The notes beneath the pieces were generated by a model, which saw nothing but the letters and a program-made list of their open reading frames with translations, was not told the DNA's origin and ran no database searches. The position numbers were made by a program, and so were the translations under genes. A stretch of DNA of 64,000 bases, taken from contig NZ_CTDZ01000009.1 of NCBI RefSeq assembly GCF_001375555.1, positions 310,001-374,000 of the forward strand, written 5' to 3'. The stretch is from Numidum massiliense. Lineage in GTDB: Bacteria; Bacillota; Bacilli; Thermoactinomycetales; Novibacillaceae. Below are positions 1 to 8,846 of this stretch, one piece after another (the first letter of the stretch is position 1; the number at the start of each line of letters is the position of its first letter).

Positions 1-105
1 CTAGACGAAATTGTGACCTCGTGGATTATGAATGGGTGTAAGTATTCGATCACAGAGATGACCGAACCTGTGCACGATTTGTTTTTACAAGGTTTAAAAG
101 CTTAG
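1..105 (+). CDS. fadR: TetR-family fatty acid regulator FadR, C-terminal fragment
   Basis: The window opens inside a gene; 34 codons remain before the TAG at 103-105. The residues (DEIVTSWIMNGCKYS, then a final amphipathic helix) match the C-terminal end of B. subtilis FadR (YsiA) as I recall it, where IDETVTTWVMNDQKY occupies the same place. FadR represses beta-oxidation genes and is released from DNA by long-chain acyl-CoA. The next genes are fadB, etfB and etfA, the B. subtilis order, which supports the call. The DNA-binding domain lies outside the window. Confidence 0.75.
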   Translation, partial: LDEIVTSWIMNGCKYSITEMTEPVHDLFLQGLKA

Positions 106-198
106 CGTTAATTGGTATGATCATTATATAAATAAAGTGATTAGTAGCGCCGCAACTTGTGGCGCTCGCTATCACGTAACATTGCAAGGAGGGAGAGT

Positions 199-972
199 GT
201 GAACGACCTTATTCGGTTGGAAGTCATTCATCGCGTCGCTTATATCGCCATCGATCGACCCCCGGCCAATGCGTTAAGTCGGTCATTACTCGTACAGCTG
301 CAGCAAGCGGTTACACGCGTAAAAGATGACAGCGCGATCAAGGTAGCTGTCATTAAAGGTTCTGGAAAAATGTTTGTCGCTGGTGCCGACATTAAGGAGA
401 TGGCTGAGACAGCGAATGCGGCCGGCAGCGAACTGGCGAAAGGCGGCCAAGCTGTCCTAAACGACATTGAACAATCGCCGAAACCGTTTATCGCCGCACT
501 CAACGGGCACTGTCTCGGCGGGGGATTGGAATTAGCGATGGCCTGTCATTTACGGTACGCCGTGGAGGGGGCAAAGCTTGGTCAGCCAGAGATCAATTTA
601 GGGCTCATCCCCGGTTTCGGTGGCACGCAGCGCCTCACGCGTCTCGTCGGGGAGACAGTGGCGATGGAGATGATGTTAACGGGCGCACCGCTGTCAGCAG
701 AGCGAGCGCATTCACTTCGCCTCGTCAACCGCGTGTTTCCCGCGGCGCAACTCGATCCGGAAGTTCGGCGCATTGCTGAGCTGATCGCCGGTAAAAGCGC
801 AGTCGCCACGAGAGAAATTGTCGGCGCTGTGCGGGCGGCAGGTGACGTACCTCTGGCGGAAGGCCTTGATTTTGAGGCAGATGCGTTTGGTCGCGCGTTT
901 GCTTCCGACGATAAGCGGGAAGGTATTGCAGCTTTTATCGAAAAGCGCGAACCGCATTTTAAGGATAAATAA
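199..972 (+). CDS. fadB: Enoyl-CoA hydratase/isomerase family protein (FadB-like)
   Basis: A crotonase-fold enzyme of about 257 residues, expected to hydrate trans-2-enoyl-CoA in fatty acid beta-oxidation in the cytoplasm. Visible family motifs are the oxyanion-hole segment around GKMFVAGADIKEM, the second oxyanion block GHCLGGGLELAMACH, and the active-site stretch QPEINLGLIPGFGGTQRL with both acidic positions (the two crotonase glutamates) in place. The GTG at 199 is chosen because AAGGAGGG lies at 186-193; the frame is open further upstream but has no ribosome site there. It follows fadR and precedes etfB by 13 bases, so it is probably co-transcribed with them. Confidence 0.88.
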   Translation: MNDLIRLEVIHRVAYIAIDRPPANALSRSLLVQLQQAVTRVKDDSAIKVAVIKGSGKMFVAGADIKEMAETANAAGSELAKGGQAVLNDIEQSPKPFIAALNGHCLGGGLELAMACHLRYAVEGAKLGQPEINLGLIPGFGGTQRLTRLVGETVAMEMMLTGAPLSAERAHSLRLVNRVFPAAQLDPEVRRIAELIAGKSAVATREIVGAVRAAGDVPLAEGLDFEADAFGRAFASDDKREGIAAFIEKREPHFKDK

Positions 973-985
973 GGAGGATTTATTC

Positions 986-1753
986 ATGAATATACTCGTG
1001 TGCATTAAGCAAACGTTCGACACAGAAGAGCGTATCGACATTCAAGACGGTCAAATTAGTGAAGACGGGGTAGAGTTCGTCATGAACCCGTACGACGAGT
1101 ACGCGGTCGAAGAAGCGATTAAGTTGAAAGAAGAACACGGCGGAGAAGTGACGGTCATTACGATTGGTCCCGACCGCGCTGAACAGGCCCTCCGCACCGC
1201 GCTAGCGATGGGCGCCGATAAAGGGATCATCGCCAGTGACGATTCTTTGTTCGGGGACGAGTATACGACGGCGAAAGTGTTGGCAGCGGTCATTAAAGAC
1301 CTCGAATACGACATCATTCTCGGGGGTTACATGGCTGTCGACGACGGTTCGGCACAAGTCGGGCCGCGCCTGGCGGAGGAATTGGGCATTCCGCACATTT
1401 CCACCATTACCGAACTCTCGATTGACGGTGACGAAGTGAAAGTGGCGAAAGACATCGAAGGTGATGTCGCTTACTTGAAGACGAAGCTACCCGTCCTATT
1501 AACGGCGCAACAAGGGCTCAACGACCCACGCTATCCGTCGCTACCCGGCATTATGAAAGCGAAACGCAAACCGCTCGACCGCTTAGACGCTGACGACCTC
1601 TCTCTCGACGCGGACGCCATCGCGGCGAAAACGGAGGAACTGGACGTTTTCTTACCACCGGAAAAAGCGGCTGGGCGCATTTTAACGGGTGAGTTGGACG
1701 AGCAAGTAGACGAATTGTTAGAGCTGCTGAAAAACGAGGCGAAAGTCATCTAA
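986..1753 (+). CDS. etfB: Electron transfer flavoprotein beta subunit
   Basis: Beta subunit of the heterodimeric ETF that accepts electrons from acyl-CoA dehydrogenases and passes them towards the quinone pool. The 255-residue product starts MNILVCIKQTFDTEERI and has the EtfB core: the conserved MNPYDEYAVEEAIKLKE segment, the AMP-binding region around TALAMGADKGI, and DDGSAQVGPRLAEELGIP. Length fits the family. ATG at 986 follows AAGGAGG at 971-977; the frame continues upstream over the end of fadB but those codons are not part of EtfB. It is paired with etfA downstream. Confidence 0.95.
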   Translation: MNILVCIKQTFDTEERIDIQDGQISEDGVEFVMNPYDEYAVEEAIKLKEEHGGEVTVITIGPDRAEQALRTALAMGADKGIIASDDSLFGDEYTTAKVLAAVIKDLEYDIILGGYMAVDDGSAQVGPRLAEELGIPHISTITELSIDGDEVKVAKDIEGDVAYLKTKLPVLLTAQQGLNDPRYPSLPGIMKAKRKPLDRLDADDLSLDADAIAAKTEELDVFLPPEKAAGRILTGELDEQVDELLELLKNEAKVI

Positions 1754-1844
1754 TTGGTTTGTTACCACACATGCGTGCGGAGCAGTTAGTGAACAAACGC
1801 GCATGACGCTTTTTGAAGGGGAAAACTAAGGAGGGAACCGACTT

Positions 1845-2825
1845 ATGAGTCGAAAAATATTAGTTTTTACAGAGCTAAGGGAGCAAACGCTCAGGCAAGT
1901 ATCTTTTGAGGCACTCACGGCTGCGCGGCGGTTAACGGATGGGGGGACGATCACGGCGGTTGTCACAGGAAACGGCCTACCGGACGTTACCGCGGAATTA
2001 GCACGCTACGGCGCCACAGACGTCGTTTACATCGATCACGAAAGTTTACAGGACTATTCGGTGGACGCTTACGTGCAAGCGTGGGCGGACGTGATCGAAG
2101 GAGAGGCGCCAGACGTCATCTTAGCACCGCACACAGCGATCGGCAAAGATGTCTGCCCCCGGCTCGCGGCCAAGTTTGAATATGGTCTCATTTCCGATTG
2201 TACCGATGTCGAAGATGCCGATGGACGCGTCGTCTTTACGCGACCGATCTACGCGGGGAAAGCGTTCGTCAAAAAAGCGTTCAAAGACGGCAACCTCGTC
2301 TTTGCCACGCTGCGGCCGAACAACATTACTGCAGAAGAAGTAGCTGATGCGCCTGAGGCTGCGCGCAGTGACGCCACACCTACTATCGCAGCCGATTCGC
2401 TGAAGACGATCGTCGAAGAAATTGTACAAAAGGCATCGTCCGGAGTCGACCTTTCCGAAGCGCGCGTCGTCATCGCTGGCGGCCGCGGCGTCAAGAGTGC
2501 CGACGGGTTTAAGCAGCTGTACGAGTTAGCCGACTTACTCGGTGCCGCCGTCGGTGCTTCGCGCGGGGCGTGCGACGCCGACTACTGCGATTACTCGCTG
2601 CAGATTGGCCAGACCGGTAAAGTCGTCACCCCCGATCTGTACATCGCTTGCGGCATCTCTGGCGCCATTCAACATTTGGCTGGTATGTCTAACTCGAAAG
2701 TGATCGTCGCGATCAATAAAGATCCTGAGGCGAATATTTTTAAAGTGGCCGATTACGGCATCGTCGGTGACCTGTTCGACGTCGTACCGAAGTTGACCGA
2801 AGCGTTTAAAAAAGTGCTCGCTTAG
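1845..2825 (+). CDS. etfA: Electron transfer flavoprotein alpha subunit
   Basis: Alpha subunit of ETF, 326 residues, carrying the FAD domain. The C-terminal half contains the expected FAD-binding blocks: VVIAGGRGVKSADGF, then VGASRGACDADYC, QIGQTGKVVTPDLYIACGIS, AIQHLAGM and the final AINKDPEANIFKVADYGIVGD. The start ATG is preceded by AAGGAGGG at about 1829-1836. The 91-base gap after etfB is longer than the other gaps of this operon but contains no clear terminator. A strong terminator follows this gene, so etfA ends the fad operon. Confidence 0.95.
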   Translation: MSRKILVFTELREQTLRQVSFEALTAARRLTDGGTITAVVTGNGLPDVTAELARYGATDVVYIDHESLQDYSVDAYVQAWADVIEGEAPDVILAPHTAIGKDVCPRLAAKFEYGLISDCTDVEDADGRVVFTRPIYAGKAFVKKAFKDGNLVFATLRPNNITAEEVADAPEAARSDATPTIAADSLKTIVEEIVQKASSGVDLSEARVVIAGGRGVKSADGFKQLYELADLLGAAVGASRGACDADYCDYSLQIGQTGKVVTPDLYIACGISGAIQHLAGMSNSKVIVAINKDPEANIFKVADYGIVGDLFDVVPKLTEAFKKVLA

Positions 2826-2871
2826 GTGTAAGTAATAAGCCAGGTGATGCACGAGGTTCACAATAGGACAA

Positions 2872-2921
2872 AACAAGCCGAAACCCCTTAGATTGAGGAG
2901 TATCGGCTTGTTTTTCTTTTT
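2872..2921 (+). terminator. Rho-independent terminator of the fad/etf operon
   Basis: Perfect 10-bp stem AACAAGCCGA (2872-2881) with TCGGCTTGTT (2903-2912), followed by a T-rich tract with a single C. It lies 46 bases after the etfA stop. Confidence 0.9.
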
Positions 2922-3139
2922 GCCCCCTATTGGCTATATACTTACGCCATGAGTTTTGTGTGAGAAGTTACTCGTACGGTCGGCAAGTAGGCGCGCAGTT
3001 TCTGCTCGCGAAACGGTTATAAATCGTACCAGTTTCGGGGATTCTAAACTTGATTGTCATATTGTGTGCGCAATAGGTGGCAGCAAACGTTATCACAGAT
3101 ATATAACAGATTATGTTTGAGGTATAGAACAGCAGGGGC

Positions 3140-3168
3140 TTTCTTTTTGAAACAAAAGGGTATATAAT
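3140..3168 (+). promoter_or_regulatory. Candidate promoter for the pdh operon
   Basis: The 2922-3340 gap holds no gene. Its best promoter element is TATAAT at 3163-3168 in an AT-rich context. A TTGAAA at 3147-3152 is only 10 bases away, too close to act as its -35 box; the hexamer at the correct 17-base distance (3140-3145) is poor. An inverted repeat TATTG/CAATA flanks six bases at 3060-3075. The long leader (about 170 bases) to pdhA shows no riboswitch I recognise. Confidence 0.35.
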
Positions 3169-3340
3169 AGTGAATGCGAAGAAACACCAATAGAAACTTA
3201 CCTTTTTATCGCTGCGTTAGTTTGTCATCACACGTTTACGCAAGGAAGATAAAATAAACAGAGTGAAATCTTCATATAGAACAGTTTATTTTACCCTTTT
3301 CTTGCAACAAGCGTTTATTACTGTATGCGAGGTGGTTACT

Positions 3341-4420
3341 GTGGACCTAATCAGTCCTGATTTGAAAGTTGAGATGCAGCAGATTTTATCCGAGGACGGA
3401 AAAGTTAATGCTGGGCAAACCGTTCCGGATCTTAGCGACGACGAATTAAAAGATATGTATCGCTGGATGTTGCGGCTACGCGTATTCGACGGACGCGTCA
3501 TTAAACTGAACCGACAAGGCCGATTGGGCTTTTATGCACCGCTCGGCGGACAAGAAGCGTGTCAAGTGGCCAGTATGGCTGCCCTCAGGAAGAGCGACTG
3601 GCTGTTGCCGAGTTACCGCGACATGGGGGCATCGATGTATCACGGGATTCCGCTTGAGCAAGTGTTTTTGTATTCCCGCGGGCAAAGCGGCGCCGGACGC
3701 ATTCCTGACGATGTAAATATGTTCCCGCCGCAAATTATTATCGCTGCGCACTTGTTGCACGCATCTGGCATCGCGTGGGCGTCGAAGCTACGCGACAAAG
3801 ACGATGTAGCGATTTCGTTCTTCGGCGACGGCGCGACGTCGCAAGGTGACTTCCACGAAGCGTTGAACTTTGCTGCCGTATACAAGTTACCTGCCATTTT
3901 CTTCTGCCAAAACAACCGTTACGCGATTAGCGTACCTTTGCATAAACAAATGAACAACGAGACGATTGCGCAGCGGGCGCTCGCCTACGATATGGCTGGC
4001 ATTCAAATCGACGGAAACGACCCGCTCGCCGTTTACCAGGCGACGAAAGAAGCGGCTGACCGCGCGCGCAAGGGTGAAGGTCCGACGTTGATCGAAGCGT
4101 TGACGTACCGCCTTGGGCCGCACACGATGTCCGGGGACGATCCGAAGCGTTATCGGGAAAGAACGGAAGAAGACGAGTGGCGCGAACGCGACCCGATGAC
4201 TCGCTTCCGCAACTACTTAGAAAGCAAAAACCTCTGGAGCGACGCTGAAGAAGAGGCGACTGTGAACGAAATGAACGACGAAATATCGGCGACGATAAAG
4301 AAAGTGGAACAAATGGATAAAGGGTCGATCGCCGAGCTGCTCGATACGGTGTACGCAGAGGAGCCGAAAGACTACACTGCCTTTAAACAAGTGTTCTTGC
4401 AAAAGGGAGGGGAAGCCTAA
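3341..4420 (+). CDS. pdhA: Pyruvate dehydrogenase E1 component, alpha subunit
   Basis: Thiamin-diphosphate-dependent alpha subunit of the E1 decarboxylase in the pyruvate dehydrogenase complex. The TPP/Mg motif is visible as GDGATSQGDFHEALNFAAV followed by FCQNNRYAIS, and the phosphorylation-loop equivalent is YRLGPHTMSGDDPKRYR. GTG at 3341 gives a 359-residue protein close to the family length and has GAGGTGG at 3329-3335; the reading frame is open upstream to 3263 but that extension (hydrophobic, no ribosome site) is unlikely to be used. It overlaps pdhB by one base. Branched-chain keto acid dehydrogenase E1 is a less likely alternative given the full pdhABCD set. Confidence 0.9.
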   Translation: MDLISPDLKVEMQQILSEDGKVNAGQTVPDLSDDELKDMYRWMLRLRVFDGRVIKLNRQGRLGFYAPLGGQEACQVASMAALRKSDWLLPSYRDMGASMYHGIPLEQVFLYSRGQSGAGRIPDDVNMFPPQIIIAAHLLHASGIAWASKLRDKDDVAISFFGDGATSQGDFHEALNFAAVYKLPAIFFCQNNRYAISVPLHKQMNNETIAQRALAYDMAGIQIDGNDPLAVYQATKEAADRARKGEGPTLIEALTYRLGPHTMSGDDPKRYRERTEEDEWRERDPMTRFRNYLESKNLWSDAEEEATVNEMNDEISATIKKVEQMDKGSIAELLDTVYAEEPKDYTAFKQVFLQKGGEA

Positions 4421-5403
4421 TGGCTAAAATGACGATGGTACAAGCGGTTTGTGACGCGATGCGCGTCGCGCTGAAAGAAGACGACAATGTCGTCGTGTTC
4501 GGGGAAGACGTCGGTGAAAACGGCGGTGTGTTCCGAGCGACAGACGGCCTGGCAAAAGAGTTCGGCGATCACCGCGTCATGGATACACCACTCGCCGAAT
4601 CGGCAATTATCGGACACGCGGTCGCGATGGCCGCTGTCGGGATGAAGCCGGTCGCTGAAATTCAGTTTATGGGCTTTATTTTTGAAGCGATGGACCAAAT
4701 TGCTTCCCAAGCGGGGCGGATGCACGCGCGCTCCGGCGGACGCTTCAACGTGCCGATGGTGCTCCGCACGCCGTTCGGCGGTTACGTCAAAGCGCCGGAA
4801 CTGCACTCGGATAGCTTAGAGACGTTGTTTTGGCACAGCCCGGGTTGGAAAATCGCCATTCCGAGCAACCCGTACGATGCGAAAGGGATGCTGCTCGCGG
4901 CGATTCAAGATCCTGACCCCGTGTTGTTTATGGAGTCGATGCCGCTCTACCGCTCGGTAAAACAAGACGTGCCGGAAGGTTCGTACATCGTACCGCTCGG
5001 TCAAGCGAATATCGTTAAAGAAGGTACCGACGCGACGATTTTGACGTACGGCAACATGGTGCGCATTTCGCAAAAAGCAGTCGAACAGCTTGAAAAAGAG
5101 CGCGGGGTTTCTATAGAAGTGATCGACCTCCGCACGCTGTCACCGTTAGACATGGAGACGATCACCGCTTCTGTCGAAAAAACGGGACGCGTCGTCGTCG
5201 TGACAGAACACGCGCGTACTGGCGGGGCTGCATCGGAAATTATTACGCGCATTAGTGAACAGTCGATCTTACATCTAAAAGCACCGATTGGACGGGTGAC
5301 CGGACCTGACGCGCCTTTCCCGATTGCCATGATGGAAGACCAGTGGCTGCCGACGCCTAATCGGGTACGACAAGCGTTAGTCGAAGTATTGGACTTTGAT
5401 TGA
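4420..5403 (+). CDS. pdhB: Pyruvate dehydrogenase E1 component, beta subunit
   Basis: Second E1 subunit (327 residues), which completes the thiamin diphosphate site and contacts the E2 core. Family signatures include VVVFGEDVGENGGVFRAT, the conserved FNVPMVLRTPFGGYVKAPELHS region around residues 105-130, and the transketolase C-terminal domain with EVIDLRTLSPLD and VVVTEHARTGGAASEI. The ATG overlaps the last base of the pdhA stop codon, indicating translational coupling; GGGAGGGG lies just upstream inside pdhA. Confidence 0.94.
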   Translation: MAKMTMVQAVCDAMRVALKEDDNVVVFGEDVGENGGVFRATDGLAKEFGDHRVMDTPLAESAIIGHAVAMAAVGMKPVAEIQFMGFIFEAMDQIASQAGRMHARSGGRFNVPMVLRTPFGGYVKAPELHSDSLETLFWHSPGWKIAIPSNPYDAKGMLLAAIQDPDPVLFMESMPLYRSVKQDVPEGSYIVPLGQANIVKEGTDATILTYGNMVRISQKAVEQLEKERGVSIEVIDLRTLSPLDMETITASVEKTGRVVVVTEHARTGGAASEIITRISEQSILHLKAPIGRVTGPDAPFPIAMMEDQWLPTPNRVRQALVEVLDFD

Positions 5404-5424
5404 TAGCCAAAAGGAGGCACAACA

Positions 5425-6741
5425 GTGGCTTACGATTTTAAACTTCCGGATATCGGCGAAGGAATACATGAAGCAGAAATTTTAAAGCTATACGTTAAAG
5501 TAGGCGACGACGTAAAAGAAGACGATGTGCTCGCTGAAGTTGAGACAGATAAAGCGGTCGTTGAAATTCCAATTCCAGTTACCGGGAAAGTGAATTCGTT
5601 AAATGCGAGCGAAGGTGATACAATAGAAGTTGGGCAAGTGCTCGCTACGTTTGCGACCGACGACGACCCGGCGGGAGATGCTGGTGCGGACGACGCACAA
5701 GCGCAACCGTCTGCTGCGGCTACGGAAGAAACCGCACCGGCTGAGAAGGCGCAAGCAGGACAAGCTGCGGCAACAGATGCGCCGCCAGCGGTAGATGCGG
5801 GTGCCGATCGCGAGGCAGCGAAGAAAGTACTCGCTATGCCTTCCGTGCGCAAGTTAGCGCGCGAACTAGGCGTCGACATTACGCAAGTACCGGCTACCGG
5901 CAACAGAGGTCAAGTGACCGCGGCCGACGTGCAAAACTTTAAAGCAGCACCGCCGGCAGCGCCAGAAGCTGCAGCACCGGCTGCACAAGCAGGTGGAACA
6001 GCAGGACAAGCAGTAGCGCGCACCTTCGAACCGGGCAGCGAAGAGCGTATTCCGCTTAAAGGCATTCGCAAAGTGATCGCCGAGCGCATGGTCGAGTCGA
6101 AGTTCACCGCCCCGCACGTGACGGCGATGGACGAAGTTGACGTCACTGAACTCGTCGAACTGCGTCAGTGGGCAAAACCGCTCGCTGCAGAAAAAGAGAT
6201 CAAACTGACGTACTTGCCGTTTATCGTGAAGGCGATTATTGCCGGGTTGCGCGAGTTCCCGACGCTCAACGCATCCATTGACGAAGAAGCTGGCGAAATC
6301 GTCATTAAGCACTACTATCACATTGGCATCGCCGCAGCGACGAACGAAGGGTTAATGGTGCCCGTCGTCCAACATGCGGATCAAAAGACGATGTGGGAGT
6401 TAGCGGACGAAATTAACGACTTGGTGGCGCAAACGCGCGATCGCAAAGTTGCGCCTGATAAGTTGAAAGGCAGCACGATCAGCATTTCCAACTTAGGGTC
6501 GGTCGGTAGCGGGATGTTCTTCACCCCGATCATTAACTATCCTGAAGTAGCGATCGTCGGTATCGGTACGATAGCTGAGAAACCTGTCGTACGAGACGGT
6601 GAGATCGTCATTCGGAAAATGATGGGATTCAACGTGACGTTCGACCATCGCCTCGTCGACGGAGACGTAGCAGCCCGCTTTATGCGGTTAGTCAAACATT
6701 ACTTAGAGAATCCCCGACTTTTAATGATGGAGATGAAGTAA
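5425..6741 (+). CDS. pdhC: Dihydrolipoamide acetyltransferase (E2)
   Basis: Core acyltransferase of the complex, 438 residues. Domains in order: one lipoyl domain (about 1-78) with the lipoylated lysine in VETDKAVVEIP; an Ala/Pro/Glu-rich flexible linker (about 80-130); a peripheral-subunit-binding domain (about 138-173, MPSVRKLARELGVD); a second Ala/Pro linker; and the catalytic domain with the DHRLVDGDVAARFM active-site block near the C terminus. It starts with GTG after AAGGAGG, 21 bases after pdhB. The Ala-rich linkers explain the long antisense open frames here, which are not genes. Confidence 0.94.
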   Translation: MAYDFKLPDIGEGIHEAEILKLYVKVGDDVKEDDVLAEVETDKAVVEIPIPVTGKVNSLNASEGDTIEVGQVLATFATDDDPAGDAGADDAQAQPSAAATEETAPAEKAQAGQAAATDAPPAVDAGADREAAKKVLAMPSVRKLARELGVDITQVPATGNRGQVTAADVQNFKAAPPAAPEAAAPAAQAGGTAGQAVARTFEPGSEERIPLKGIRKVIAERMVESKFTAPHVTAMDEVDVTELVELRQWAKPLAAEKEIKLTYLPFIVKAIIAGLREFPTLNASIDEEAGEIVIKHYYHIGIAAATNEGLMVPVVQHADQKTMWELADEINDLVAQTRDRKVAPDKLKGSTISISNLGSVGSGMFFTPIINYPEVAIVGIGTIAEKPVVRDGEIVIRKMMGFNVTFDHRLVDGDVAARFMRLVKHYLENPRLLMMEMK

Positions 6742-8157
6742 ATGGTAGTGGGAGATTTTGCGAACGAAGTCGATGTACTAGTCGTCGGAGGCGGACCGGG
6801 TGGCTATGTCGCTGCCATCCGCGCCGCCCAACTGGGCCGCGACGTCACCTTAGTGGAAAAAAGTGACTTAGGCGGCGTCTGCTTGAACCGCGGCTGTATT
6901 CCTTCGAAAGCGATCATTACGGCGGCAGAACTGTACGAAAAAATGCAAAACGCTGGTGACCTCGGATTAATGGCGGACAACGTGTCCGTCGACTACGCGA
7001 AAACACAAGCGTGGAAAGACAAGGTCGTTTCCCAATTGACTAAAGGCGTCGGCTCACTGCTTAAAGGGAACAAAGTGACGGTAATCAAAGGGGAGGCCTA
7101 TTTCTCCGGCGAAAACCAAGTGCGCATTGCGACGGAAGACGACAGTCAGACGTATAAGTTCAATGACTGCATTATCGCTACCGGTTCGCGTCCCTTTGAG
7201 CTGAAAGGACTTCCTTTCGACGGCAAGCGGATCATCTCTTCGACCGAAGCGTTAAGTTTACAAGAAGTACCGGGTAAATTAATCGTCGTCGGCGGCGGTT
7301 ACATCGGCCTCGAACTCGGAACGGCCTATGCGAAGTTAGGCAGCGACGTGACAATTTTGGAAGGGACCGACCAACTGTTACCCGGAACCGATAAGCGGAT
7401 CGTCCGCTTCATCACGAAAAACTTGAAGAAAAACAAAGTGACGTTTAAGACGAACGCCCTCGTGCAAAAAGCGGAAGCAAGTGACGACAAAGTGACCGTC
7501 ACGGCGGAAATTAAAGGTGCGGAAGAAACGATTGACGCCGACGTCGTCTTAGTGGCCATCGGGCGCCAGCCGAACACAAATGAGTTAGGCTTAGAGCAAA
7601 TCGGCATCGCCTTGGACGAGAAAGGTTTCGTTAAGGTGAACGAAAAAATGCAAACGTCCGTGCCGCACATTTACGCCATCGGCGACATCGCCGGCCAGCC
7701 GCTTCTCGCGCACAAGGCGAGCTACGAAGGGAAAGTCGCTGCAGAGGTAATTGCCGGCCAGCCGAGCATCGTCGACTACCGCGCCATGCCGTACGTCGTC
7801 TTCAGCGATCCGGAAATTGCCTACACCGGCATGACCGAAGACGAAGCGAAAGCAGAAGGCATCGAAGCGACCTCGTTCCGCTTCCCGTTCCCGGCTAACG
7901 GACGCGCCCTGACGATGAACGCCGCAGACGGCTTCGTCAGCGTCGTCGCCGAAAAGGAAACGAAACGCATCCTCGGCGTACAAATTGTCGGACCGGAAGC
8001 TTCCTCGCTCATCGCCGAAGCGGTAACGGCGATCGAATTCGGCGCGACGGCGGAAGATATCGCCCTGACGATTCACGCCCACCCGACGCTGCCTGAAGCA
8101 ATTGCTGAAGCGGCAGAAGGCATTATGGGACACGCGATCCATACCGCGAACAAGTAA
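6742..8157 (+). CDS. pdhD: Dihydrolipoamide dehydrogenase (E3)
   Basis: Flavoprotein of 471 residues that reoxidises the lipoyl groups of E2 with NAD. Visible are the N-terminal FAD fingerprint VVGGGPGGYVAAIRAAQLG, the redox disulfide in GGVCLNRGCIPSKAI, the NAD fingerprint VVGGGYIGLELGTAYAKLG, the FAD motif IYAIGDIAGQPLLAHKA, and the C-terminal catalytic HAHPTLPEAIAEA. The ATG follows the pdhC stop directly, with GGAG in the end of pdhC as ribosome site. Length is normal. Last gene of the operon. Confidence 0.96.
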   Translation: MVVGDFANEVDVLVVGGGPGGYVAAIRAAQLGRDVTLVEKSDLGGVCLNRGCIPSKAIITAAELYEKMQNAGDLGLMADNVSVDYAKTQAWKDKVVSQLTKGVGSLLKGNKVTVIKGEAYFSGENQVRIATEDDSQTYKFNDCIIATGSRPFELKGLPFDGKRIISSTEALSLQEVPGKLIVVGGGYIGLELGTAYAKLGSDVTILEGTDQLLPGTDKRIVRFITKNLKKNKVTFKTNALVQKAEASDDKVTVTAEIKGAEETIDADVVLVAIGRQPNTNELGLEQIGIALDEKGFVKVNEKMQTSVPHIYAIGDIAGQPLLAHKASYEGKVAAEVIAGQPSIVDYRAMPYVVFSDPEIAYTGMTEDEAKAEGIEATSFRFPFPANGRALTMNAADGFVSVVAEKETKRILGVQIVGPEASSLIAEAVTAIEFGATAEDIALTIHAHPTLPEAIAEAAEGIMGHAIHTANK

Positions 8158-8243
8158 GCAACATTCAGCGCTAAATTGTAAATACAGTTGCCAGCATACT
8201 GACTCGTGCTCAGCCTATGCACAATAGGCGTCCATGCTGCACG

Positions 8244-8280
8244 AAAGGGCTCCGTCGCGAAAGCGGCGGGGCTTTAACTA
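8244..8280 (+). terminator. Probable terminator of the pdh operon
   Basis: GC-rich hairpin with a GAAA loop: GGGCTCCGTCGC pairs with GCGGCGGGGCTTT through about 13 pairs including G-T pairs. The T tract is short (TTTAAC), so termination may be incomplete. Confidence 0.6.
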
Positions 8281-8319
8281 TGGCGTGGCACCTTACTATG
8301 CGTCGGGGGTTGCTACTTC

Positions 8320-8547
8320 TTACTTCCGTCCCCGCAACTCCCTCAGTTCGGTCAAAATGCCTTCGATTTCCATCATCGACAGCGACTCCCGCTTGGCAAC
8401 CAACTCGTAAATGTCGCGTAACTCGGCGTAATCTTCGAGGCGAAAATCGTCGGGATTGATCAAAGAGTCGTTAACCGTTTTAAGACGCTTTTTTAGATCC
8501 GTAATCATAAAGGCCATGTTTTCTGAAGTCGCTTCTTGTAAATTCAA
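8320..8547 (-). CDS. DUF1128 family small protein (YfkK-like)
   Basis: A 75-residue, highly charged helical protein of unknown function. It resembles the DUF1128/YfkK family of Bacillales as I recall it: a central MITDLKKRLKTVNDSLI helix, then PDDFRLEDYAELRDIYELV and a short C-terminal helix ILTELRELRG. No signal peptide, membrane segment or catalytic motif is seen, so a cytoplasmic location is expected. The start is a TTG, supported by AGGATG about 10 bases upstream on the minus strand. It is convergent with pdhD. Confidence 0.7.
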   Translation of the reverse strand: MNLQEATSENMAFMITDLKKRLKTVNDSLINPDDFRLEDYAELRDIYELVAKRESLSMMEIEGILTELRELRGRK

Positions 8548-8775
8548 CGATGTTCACATCCTGTTCAGTCAAAATTGTTTAAGAAACTCGCCCTGCGCAG
8601 CGGTCGCCCCCTATTATAAACGATTACATGCGTTTGTACGACTAGCAAACCCGCGAATAATATGAAAAATGCTGTAGCTAATAACCCACTTATCCCGTAA
8701 AATAAGAAGCAGCTCGGCATTTGGCAACTAATTGGAATTGGCAACAGCCGAAAGTGTTTTTTAAAGGTTTGTAGG

Positions 8776-8801
8776 TGCGACTTTTAGCTGTTTCGTACGT
8801 C
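8776..8801 (+). promoter_or_regulatory. Possible ECF-type autoregulatory promoter
   Basis: TGCGAC (8776-8781) and CGTC (8798-8801) are 16 bases apart, 45 bases before the sigma gene. B. subtilis SigX/SigM promoters use TGAAAC or TGTAAC and CGTC/CGAC with similar spacing. The -35 match is imperfect, so this is tentative. Confidence 0.3.
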
Positions 8802-8846
8802 TATTAGAGTAACGAAACGCCTCTGATTGTCGCAGGGAGGGGCGAG

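Noticed and set aside
240-503. Long antisense open frames across fadB, etfBA, pdhABCD, opuC and the TRAP permease.
   Set aside because: They are shadows of the real genes in GC-rich codons, have no ribosome sites, and encode low-complexity translations.
3147-3168. TTGAAA plus TATAAT as the pdh promoter.
   Set aside because: The 10-base spacing is incompatible with a SigA promoter; only the -10 element is kept as tentative.
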